This document shows positions 1 through 9,877 of a stretch of 64,000 bases of DNA, one piece after another. A model generated the notes under the pieces. It saw only the letters and a program-made list of their open reading frames with translations. It was not told where the DNA came from and ran no database searches. This DNA is from Undaria pinnatifida (lineage: Eukaryota > Sar > Phaeophyceae > Laminariales > Alariaceae), in NCBI GenBank assembly GCA_012845835.1, contig JABAKD010000009.1, forward strand, positions 17,033,462 to 17,097,461, in the 5' to 3' direction. The position numbers and the translations under genes were made by a program. Position 1 is the stretch's first letter. Each line of letters begins with the position of its first letter.

Positions 1-1850
1 ATCCCGGGATAATGCGGGGTCCCACTTTAGCGCGGTTATTGTTTGTCGTCTGGCAAAGGACCGCAGTATTGAGGGGCCACGTACTCGTATCGATCGCGTT
101 TTGTTTTGCCCTGTACCCGCTGTCATCCCCGTTTTCTCTTTTGCTTATGCTCAACGTAAACATTTCGATGCCTCGACTATTGAAATTGGCGTCGATTCGA
201 TTTTTCGTTTATCGGCCTCGAACTCGATTCTTGTTCGATATCCTTGATTTCTGAGTGGAATGCGTGACGAGGCGCTTGTCAGAATGTCGGTTGGGATGGG
301 ATGGGATGGGCTGGGCTGGGCTGGGCTGGGCTGGGCTGGGCTGGGCTGGGCTGGGCTAGGCTGGGCTGGGCTGGGCTGGGCTGGGCTGGGATGGGTTGGG
401 ATGGGCAAGCCGAAATGGAAACCCTTCCCGTGTGCCACTGCATGGGATCGTCTACCGTACAGCCAGGTGTATATTATGGGAAAGTGTTGGTTCGTGTGAT
501 GTTTGGCGGCTAGGTAGATCATAGACGGGCGGTAGTGGGGCGGGTATGGGGGGGGTGGGGGGGCGCCCCTGTGTCCCCTTCTACACCCGCTCATAAAAAC
601 ATTGCACGCTGGGCGACATTTTTTTGCGCTTGGTGCGTATGCTCACCCTCCTACTGGGGGTAGGTGTGTTCGCGTTTAGCACTCCTGTTGAGGAAACAGA
701 CCCACACCTGAAAAAGCTAACCCACACAACACCTGTGTCCTGTTGCACGAGGCACTGACTCCGCCTGCGATATCTGCCTCTCTCTGCGGCGACTGAAGAT
801 GGGGACATCCGCGCGGTAAGCACGGTGGCAAGCACGGCGTCAGGCCAACCGCCGGCCGCATCGCTGTCGGAGAGAGGGCTGGCAGCGGGCCGGTGGGTGC
901 CAGGGTCGACGCTCCACACCCGCAGCAAGAGGTGCAGCAGCAGGCGAGAGCTTTCTAGGCGGTTGGACTGGAGCTGTTTTGAGGCGTTCGGTCATGGTGC
1001 TCCTTCGTCGCTGTTATGAATAGTGTTTGGTCTGTGCGGCGCATCATTGGAGCTGTATGCGCTGTGCCGTTAGAGCAAACTCTTATTTATTGCTTTTCGT
1101 ATTCTTTGCTCGGCTTTGGCCGAAAGGATGAACGCGTTTGAGTGTTTTGTCAGGGCGGTTGGTGGCTTTCTGTTCAGAATGCCGTGTCGTGGTCATGTTG
1201 ACTTACAAGGGTAGGTTTCGATGTCAGTAAAGATAGGACTTGGGACCAACGGGTGTGTAGGGATTTTGCGCGCGGTAACTATGCATACTTGCAGTAGAGG
1301 ATGTATATCGGTGCGTGCTGCATTTTTTTATTGTTCCACCATTGTGGTGCTATTGTGGTGGATTCCGTTGAGACCCACGCTTGCGAAGCTGGGCTCTTCT
1401 CGGCCACCCCGCCCCACTTTCCCGGCTTGTGTGTTGTGCGTTGCTGAGGGTGCATGTTTGCTGACGGATGCCAGCCGTGGCTGAATTGTTTTTGCGCTCG
1501 AGCTGAGGGCGTTCCCTCACGTTTTTGTTTACAGGTGTTTTGACGCGTGTCCCACAGTCTGCGAGAAACGCACGTCGCGCCGCGAGGAAGTAAATATCGA
1601 CATTGAGCTGAGCCGGAGAGGTTCGAACGTTACCAAACGATATATGTCGGAGGGCCGACCCTCGATAACTTTATGCTGCCGTCCTTCCTTTCGCTATTTT
1701 GTCAAACAAATTGCGGCCCAGACTGCGACGGGCATCGCATAGCTCAACCCACGTTTTCTGCCCCCCTCTCCCTCCCCCTCCCCCTCCCCCTCCCTGCCTC
1801 GCCTTAATTGGTGCATTGTTTCCTTTTTCTCGGTTGGTCGGCTTTTGCAG
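1..1850. other. Region upstream of the first recognised VPS41 exon
   Basis: No exon was recognised here on either strand. Short open frames exist but have low-complexity or pyrimidine-rich composition and match no family I know. The N-terminal beta-propeller of VPS41 should lie 5' of the exon at 1851, so it is either outside the window or in exons too short to recognise. A (CCCCCT)n-like pyrimidine tract lies near 1760-1795. Confidence 0.5.
292..406 (+). repeat. (GGGCT)n pentanucleotide microsatellite
   Basis: About 20 near-perfect copies of the 5-bp unit GGGCT, flanked on both sides by GGGAT variants. Several frames stay open across it and encode Gly-Trp-Ala-Gly-Leu or Pro-Ser-Pro-Ala-Gln repeats. 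These are artefacts of the repeat, not a gene. Confidence 0.95.
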
Positions 1851-4800
1851 AATCTGTACAGCCTACCTGTCATGATGGCGCGTATGGAAGCTTCCCTCGT
1901 GCGGAGGCCCGACCCCGTCGTCATGGAGGCCCACGTGCGTCTTGCGACTTGTCACATTGTTTACTATTTTTATTTTAGCTTTTCTCACGCTTACTTTCCA
2001 TCTTATTTTCAAGCCGTGGTCAGAGGTCGTTCCTTTTCCCCTCCGCCGGTACATGCCTTCTTCATCGCGCAAAGGGTTCATTCAGCGTTCCCACTGCGCA
2101 CCGGTTTTCATCGAATTTTGCATGCTTTTCTCGCTTTCGCTCTGTGCGTGGGTGATAGGATATAGGGAAGTCGATAAGGAGACCTGGAAGGCCGGCATCG
2201 TTCCGCGCCGCAGGCTTGCTAGCAGCAGTGTTTTTAGAGTGTGGCCACGCCGACTGCACACGCTCAGTTTTTATTTTGCCCGTGTGTAGTGTGCTGTAGG
2301 AAATAACGCGACTTGGGTGCGAGGCGCTATTTTCCCCTGTGTTTTGCCTTTGAACGGACGGTTCAACATGGAGAACCATGGAGGTAATTACGATGATAAC
2401 GACAACACCTACGACACCAACCACAACAACAGCAACAACAATCGTTACCGACAGGCGGAGGCTTACGTAATGGACCGCCAGTTTTCAAGGGCCATACGTG
2501 CCTACCTTGCCCTGGCGGAGTATCGAGCTTCCGACCACAACGGCGACGAACAAGACAGGTGGGACGGTGACCAACGATCGAAAGAGGGGGCAGGCGCTGC
2601 AGCAGCGGCGGCAGCGTCTTCGACTGCGCCCAACAGCGTCGGGCTTGGCGGAGTGGGGGGAGAGAAGGGACGGGGTGGGGGCGTGAACGGGGAAGGGGAA
2701 TCGCAATATGCCCACGTTTTCCGCATGATCGAGCAGCACTCGTTGTTTGATACGGTCCAGGTGAGAAGGGGGCGTGGAAGTGCTCACACCTCGGACAGAT
2801 AGATCATGATCTAGGTCGTGTACGGTAGTAGTATATCCCGTATCTGTGATTGTTACGAGATGCTGTGCAGGATCTGTACGTATAGATCACAGAGCTAACC
2901 CTGGAAACATTTGCTAGATCATGCCGATCGTGCGGTTCCCAACCGGAAAAATGAGCTGTGGATCATACAGATCTTCCCTGAAAGATCCAAATCATCAAGT
3001 AGGGATCTGTGATCTGTCCGACGTGTGGCAGTGTGAAAGCGGCCGTGAAGGGGACGATTCTTTGTTTTTCGGTACGCGGTGGGTATTTTGTTTTTTGAAT
3101 GAATGCGAGCTTTCTGATTTTGACCTTGCCTACAAATAAGAACCACTTTCGATTTTTGTTGAGGCATCCGCCGATTGCCAACGCACACAGCTTGGCGACG
3201 ATTACAAAATATGAAGTATATCGTGTTGCGGCGGAGATATCCCTCGCTACAGCTAGGGGTGCAGCAGAAGTGCCTGGGCTCCTAACTTGAGGCGCTCAAT
3301 ATCTCCTCCAAAACATTGCTTCGAAGACATGTCGTTCGCGCAGCCTGACCAACGGTTCCATGCGCTGCATAGTAACAATCCTTCCTTGAAACAAATGTAC
3401 TCGTAAAATTATGTATATTATTAACCCTTACTGTGTAGTTTTACACTTGAGGAGCTCAACCAATCAGAATGGCAGAAAAAAGCGCTTGGCCCGAAAAGTG
3501 CAGCCCCTTCCGCGAGATGGCTCTGCGCGAGTTCAGAACGACAGCAGCACTATGTTACCGCAGCATGGCTCTGGACGAGTTTCAGAGCGACAGCAGCACT
3601 ATCTTACGTGGAGATTGCCTGCTTCACTGCACAAGTCTCCGATACGGTGTAGGTGGTTGCCGGTTGTTACTGCTTGCGGTGCGGGGACGAGGGAGCGCCA
3701 CCAGTGTCGCGTTTTTCTTGTTTCCGTACCTCGTGTCGAATTCGGGCCACGTTTGGGCGTGATAATCCCGAAATTGGGAACCCAGAGGCGGGCGATGGCT
3801 GCGGAAGCTGCAGGGATAACGCCAATAGAGTCAACCTCACAAGGAGACCTTTCGCAACGCCGGTGATAACGTGGCCTTGAGGAATGCGAGGGGATGACCT
3901 GACCTTTCGCAAAAGTGGGCGACGGCGTGACTTTGTGAGAATGCGAGGATATGGCTTTTGAACTTTCGCAACGTCGGTATGGTGGCTTTGTGGAATGCCA
4001 GGGGGTAGCCTGGCCGTTCCCAGAGTGGGCGACAGCATGATGTCGTGGAACTCGAGGGGGCGACCTGACCTTTCGCGAAGGGGACGACAATGTGGCTTTG
4101 TGGAATGCGAGGGAGTCTTTTTTTCTTTTTTGCTCATCCCTTCTAATACCTTCGCAGTTTTTCTTTCTCCTTTTCCCCCCCAGCCGTAGCTCAGATCAGG
4201 AGTCACTAAGCGAGCTCTCCTACTCAATCCCAAATACGGTACAGTAGGCGCCTTCGTTTTTATCGCGAGAAGACTTCAGCCCTTTCTTCCCTCGTCGACT
4301 CGCGTCGAATGACCTGACCTTTCGCAAAGTGGGCGACGTGGTGGCTTTGTGGAATGCGATGGAGTGACCTGACCTTTCGCAACGTGGACGATAACGTGGT
4401 TTTTGTACTATGCGAGGGGGTTACCTGGTATTTCGCTAAAAGTAGGTGACAACGAGGGTTCGTGGAATGCGAGGGACTGACCTGACCGGGTGCCAAGTGG
4501 GCGACGGCATGACGTTGTGGAATGTGACGGGGTGACCTGACCGTTTGCAACGTCGGCGGTATCGTGGCTTTGTGGAATGCGAAGGGGTGACACTGACCTG
4601 TCGCTACGCGGGCGATAACGTGGCGTTGTGGAATGAGCGGGGGTCACATGACATTTCGCGAAAAGTGGGCGACAACGTGGCTTTTGTGGAATACGAAGGG
4701 ATGACCTGGCCTACCGCCAAGTGGGCGACGGCGTGACTTTGTGAAATGCGGGGGAGTGACTCGACCTTTCCCGACGTGCGCGACAACGTGGCTCTGTGGA

Positions 4801-7800
4801 GTGAGAGGGGATGACCTGACCAACCCAAACCACGACCGACTGGGAAATGAATCGGAATGAAGTTGTGATGCGGAGTTTATGTTCACTGTTAACCCTTTCG
4901 TCGAAGCTTCGCCAAGCCGTGCACCGCCCTCTCCCCCGCCCCCGTCGTCCCGGCACCCAGGACCGCATCTTGCAGTTAATAACGCTTGACAGAGAGCTGA
5001 CGGGCGAGATGCTGCTCCGACATCCGGAAAAGTTCTCGGTACCGTCGGTGGTCGAACAGCTCAAGGGCAGGAGAGATCTCCAGCACTGGTACCTCGGGCT
5101 GCTGTTTGACCGCGCGCCCGACATGTACGGGTCGCAAGAATACGCGCCGTTTCACACCCTTCAGGTTTGTCATCGCGCATCGGAGTAGGATTGAGCAGTG
5201 TTGTTGTGCCGTTCACGCACGCTTGCGGGCACGCTAGAGAGGGCCTGTCAGCGGTGGTTGGTGTTCAACTGTTCTTTCGTTGGGTAGGTTATTGATCTGC
5301 TGTACTTCGTTGCTACATTTTGAGAAGTGGTTTCGCTGTGTCTGCTGCACGAATTATTTTGCTATTTTCAGAGCTCAGTGCGAACTACTGGTGGCGAAAG
5401 GTCATACGTCGAAATTCGTTTTGTGCCTCCCCATGCCGTTGCCCCCGCGCTGGCAAGTCGCCCACTCACGAAGGGCGTGCGATTAAATTAATCCGTGCTT
5501 GCTCATGTCCCTCGATATCCTCAACTTACCTGAAGGTGTCGCTGTTGGCGGAGTTTGCCGCCCCGTTCGAAAGGGGGCGCCCACCGGCCTACAGCAGCGC
5601 ATTCCTCCGATTTTTGAGGGGCAGCGGGTTTGCACCTTGGGAGGCGGCATTACGGGAATGCGGGAAGCGACGCCCTCCTCTCTACGACGAGATGGCCTAC
5701 GTACTAGGAAGAATGGGTGACACTAGAAGGGCGCTTACCATCTTGCTTGAGGTGCGTCGACCGCGCAGATGAACTTGGATTTTTTCTTACGGCGCCCTTG
5801 GAAGGGCATTTTGGTGTTGAACCCATTTTTAACGCTGCACATATATTATATGTGGGTGCAGTTCTTAAGGAGTTGATATTCCGTCATCACTTGCGAGCGT
5901 TTTTTCACACTGTCTTCAAGTACTTTTGTCCCAAAGGAGGTAGGTGCGGTTCTAGAGGTGGTGAGACAAGCGAGAGGGGCGGGGGAGCGCTTGGTAAAAA
6001 TGGTCGCTCACTGATTTTCGCGGCGCCCATCTTCGGCAACGTCGTAAGCATTATGCTTGGGTTTGACACGGGAATCGGTGCTCCCTTTTCTGTATCGCCC
6101 TGTCCTTATCCTCTTTGCTGTAGCGTGTATTTCCTCGCCAGCACAACGCTGCCTACCTCCTACTGACCGGTGCTTGCTCCGGAGCGTGTATCGCGACGGT
6201 TGAAATGGACTCCATTTGTTTTGCCATGTCCAGCGGTGACCCTCGATCCATGTCTACGGACGACTTTACAAAAATACGTCAACATACGTCAGCTATGAGA
6301 TCGACCAGTTGAGCGGTCGATACTCAGCTTTGCAAGCTGTGTGGCGACGGTTTGTGCTGACAGATTTGACAGAGTGACAGCGGTTAAGGCCTTCGTTACT
6401 GCACTCCAGGGACCCTCAATGCCGATCGAACCATCGAACCCTCACGCGCACGGATAACTTTAAATAAATGTATTGAGTTTCGTCGAAACTCTCGATCTCG
6501 TAGCTGAGGTATCCTCGTATTTTTTGCAAAAACGTCCCCACGCTGACAGGAAGTGGGCAGCGTGCCGCGCGCGATCGAGTTCGTCGAGGCTCACGATAAG
6601 GATCTGTGGTATCGGCTCATCGAGCACAGCCTCAAGAACGAGGCGTTTTTGTCTGACCTGCTGGACCATGCCGGGGTGTATGACGTAGACCTGGCGCGCC
6701 TCATAGCCGAGATACCCAAGGGGATGCACATCCCCGGGTTACGGGACAAGGTTGTGAAGATCATTTCGGACTACCGCTTTCAGGTCAGGAACGATATCAT
6801 ACGTGCACGGAGCGCGGTCAGTCCCAGTGCTTACAATGTCCCGTGTAATTTGCGAGATTTGTTGTTGTCGCCAGCCTTTTGTCAGGTGACTGGCTCTACC
6901 GGTGTTTTCTGCTTTTTTCTGTTTTTCTGTTCCTCCTTTTTTTTCGGCAGTTGATGACAGCAATAGTGCTACCTAGTGTACAGTAGAGCTAGCTACCTGG
7001 CATTGTGGTAGATACGTCGTCACCGCTATGCTATGTGAAAACGACCCTTCAACCGACCTCTAGGGCATTAAATACCGTTTTTTTTAGCTTACAGTAACCT
7101 CCGAGTACGAGGGCCAAACACTAACGCGAAATCATAACATCTCTTTTTCATACCGAACCGCGGGACCTTGCTGTGGCCCCGACACCGAGCGCAGCGCCTT
7201 ACCCACGTACGGATGCATCGCATGAGCCCGCTCGAATCCCGCCTTGCAAGGCTCTCGAACCCCCCTGCTCACCTCCCAAGGGCTCGAACACGTGGCCGCC
7301 GGCTAAGACCATAACATGATGTGTTTTCGCATGATATACTACGGTACGACATCTGTCGCAGGTTAACCCCTTTCCATCTCCTAGAATTGTCCTAGTCCAA
7401 ACCCCTAGTGTTTTGTCCCCATACAGGGAGTGCAGTGCTAAGAGGGCTATGATCCCACCACACGCACGCGTGGCATGCCACTATGTTACACCTTGCACAC
7501 AACATGCCCTCGAAATTTTCCTCGAATTTTCTCCCGAAACAGGTGAACGTTAACGAATCCTGCAGCGCGTCGGTGAAGAACGATCTCCTCCGACGATTGC
7601 GCCGCCTGAACCAAGGCCAGCGGCGAGCAACGCGCGTTGAACCGGGAGCACGATGCAGCTACGGCATGTGCCTCCTGCCCCTTGCAGGCCCGCCTAGAGG
7701 GTTGGGGAGTAACGCCACAGCAGATAGACCTCCTGGAACGGTGGGGGGGCGCGGGTGGGGGCGAACCAGAGCTACAACGCCCACCCAGCGACCGGGAGGA

Positions 7801-7977
7801 TCGGCTGCGGGGCGGGGCACGGGAGTGTATATGTTCCCTTGCGGGCACATGTTCCATGAGCAGTGCTTGGGGGTTTCTAGCGAGGGAGGGTGGCGAGGGA
7901 AGCGCGGGACAGGGGACACGGGGGGGCGGGTTGTGGCGTGCAGCTTGTGCAGTAGAGGTAACTCTGGCAGACGTTGA
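1851..7977 (+). CDS. VPS41: VPS41, HOPS complex subunit (spliced, 5'-partial)
   Basis: VPS41 is a subunit of the HOPS tethering complex, which drives fusion of late endosomes and AP-3 vesicles with the lysosome or vacuole. Six exons with GT-AG borders join in frame at phase 0: 1851-1934, 2455-2760, 4961-5164, 5536-5751, 6550-6783 and 7543-7977, giving about 492 residues. The order matches the C-terminal half of the family: a helical segment (NLYSLPVMMARMEASL), the repeat AYVMDRQFSRAIRAYLAL, then VFRMIEQHSLFDTVQ, SVVEQLKGRRDLQHWYLGLL, YVLGRMGDTRRALTILLE, AIEFVEAHDKDLWYRLIEHS and IPGLRDKVVKIISDYRFQ of the clathrin-heavy-chain-like repeat. A terminal RING-H2 ends in CGHMFHEQC and CSLC. The family is usually about 850 residues, so the N-terminal propeller is missing upstream. 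A roughly 45-residue Ala/Gly/Glu-rich insert sits in exon 2. The first Cys pair of the RING may be read in another frame (see findings). Intron 2 carries a minisatellite and intron 1 a SINE. Confidence 0.93.
1960..2125 (-). mobile_element. Diverged SINE copy in VPS41 intron 1
   Basis: Read on the minus strand this matches the core and tail of the SINE at 38911-39229: a GGGAACGCTGAA block, an ACCCTTTGCGCGAT block, CTCTGACCACGGCTTG, then GATGGAAAGTAAG. It is clearly older than the other copies. The tRNA-like head was not found. Confidence 0.7.
2761..4960 (+). other. VPS41 intron 2
   Basis: A 2.2-kb intron between the GTGAGA donor at 2761 and a pyrimidine-rich acceptor ending ..CACCCAG at 4960. 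It contains the minisatellite listed separately. No other coding exon was recognised in it; open frames within 3400-4830 are made by the repeat. Confidence 0.8.
3880..4822 (+). repeat. Minisatellite, unit about 56 bp
   Basis: Degenerate tandem copies of a unit of about 54-58 bp. Each contains GACCTGACCTTTCGC, then GTGGGCGACNNCGTGGC, then TTTGTGGAATGCGAGGGG. About four copies lie in 3880-4115 and nine in 4310-4822. Between them is a T-rich stretch without clear units. The periodic open frames on both strands (Pro/His/Ser-rich on minus) are by-products. Confidence 0.9.
6285..6347 (+). repeat. Short dispersed element, copy 1
   Basis: Carries the family hallmarks ACGTCAGCT, a GACCAGTTGAGCGGTC imperfect palindrome, and TTTGCAAGCTG. 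It lies in VPS41 intron 4. Confidence 0.75.
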
Positions 7978-9877
7978 CTTGAGAAATTCCGTATTTTGGT
8001 ATTGATGCCCGCGTTGTGAGTTTGTTCCCCTTTTGAGTGTTTGGTCATGTGTGCCTGGTACGTGCCAGCAACGTGAGATTGTGTCTCGGTGCATGTATGC
8101 TACCAGGTATGTGCCATAATCGTGATAGCGCCAGAATGGAGCGACGGAACGAAAACTTGCATGACTGGTACGTTACTTCTACAAATTAATAGTAGGTTAA
8201 TCCATTTGGGGCTTCAGAAGGGAAAAGCGTCGAAGAGATATTACGGTTCCAGCACCGGCCACACGAGCAGCCCGCCGGGCTACTGGGGTAGGGGATGTGT
8301 GTGCGCACTCCAAACTGAATGGACGAAGCGATACGTAACACCGTGATACTCGTGCTGCTGCACGCTCGTGTTATTAGACGCTAGAGAGAGACCGCACTCA
8401 CTCGTCGTTCTTTTGGTTGCTATGCGTGGGCTCCAAACGGGTTAATGGCTGGAAATTTTGTTCACGTTTCGCAGGCATGATTTGCGCACCACCTTAGTTG
8501 CTGATTACTCTCCTCTATGGATTTTGATATTGCCATTCAATAGAGAAAGGCTCAGATTTGAGCACGAACCTGCCCATAGCACGCCATCACGCGACATCAC
8601 AGCACGAATAACCCCTCGATTTATCATGAACCCCCCCCCGGTGACACCGCAGTCAGCTAATGGTTCTAACAGGGAGAGGTGGTATCAGCAAACAACGGAC
8701 GGTCATACAAGCAATGGACTTGTGGCACACGAGTGCACCAACTACTGTTTTCACAGGCAGACGAACCTTAGCGCGGAGTTTAAACAAATGCCCCGACTAC
8801 CGAGCCATGCGGCACTTGTGGGTTCGCAGATTTTACGTGGCCCCGAAGTTTTTCAGCGCACGATTCTGGGCACAACCTACTATAACATGAAGGAACAAAC
8901 CGATTTTTTTTTTTTTCGAAAAACTCGGCGTGGGTAATAACGGCGAGGAGGGTCTTGGGAGCAAAATAACTGTCAAGCGGTGAAGAGATCCAATTGTCGT
9001 CTATAATAGTCGACGGCTGGGTCTGCCCGCTTAAAATCCATGCCCGTGTGTGTTTTCATCTTATCACAGTAGAGCGCGTGTTACATTCTAAAAAGTGTTT
9101 TTCCTGGAGACGTTCGAGGTATGCATGGCATTGAGGCGTAGAGCTACGGTATCACCGCGCCGCAAAAATATCGCGCGGAGGGGAAAAGGCTGTATCCCCG
9201 ATATTTCGCTCACAGTAGTCCCCCCCCCCCCCCCCCCCTCCCACCCCCGTTGCCATCGGGCCGGGACAGGCAGGCACCAATGCGCGGCGGCCGGTTGTTT
9301 CGGGCCCAGACGCGTTTGACAGACTGAAGGCGCCGTTGCATGATCCATCACGCTCCAATTACAACGACACATGAATTACCCGGTAATCCCCAATGTCTCC
9401 AGTGTCCGCTTTTCGTATTCAGAACGTTAGGTATTGCATGTGGCCAAAGCTCCTTAGTATACCTGCGACATATATCTGTCTCATAGTGTTAAGTGTGTAC
9501 CATAGCTACTAACCCCTTAATCCCGGATTGATTGTGCTTTCGGGTCAAAATGCACCATAAGGTTGCGCTGACCCGGAGTCGGCGCAGAGCACTGCTGTAT
9601 CGGCGAACCGCAGTTGTCTTGGGTTCGCGTTCACTCACGCCTATTTTCAGGAGATTGGTCGACACCTGCACTAAAAAAACTACTTGGCAAAACATATTTT
9701 TCGTTCCTGCGGACTCACATCTGAGTCCGCCAGCTGTGTCCATCCGCATACACGGCTCACCAAGAAAAATACGTACTAATCCGAGCAATCTCACTGCCGC
9801 CAAAGAAGGCCGTTCGCCACTCGGCCACACGAACGGAAACACAACACAGGAAACGGGTACAAAAAAACCGATACAAC
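7978..9877. other. Convergent intergenic region (VPS41 / ankyrin gene)
   Basis: Lies between the stop codons of two convergent genes, so it should contain both 3'UTRs. A run of about 20 C lies at 9220-9239. The longest open frames (8458-8937 plus, 9489-9902 minus) resemble no known family. No repeat element was recognised. Confidence 0.5.
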
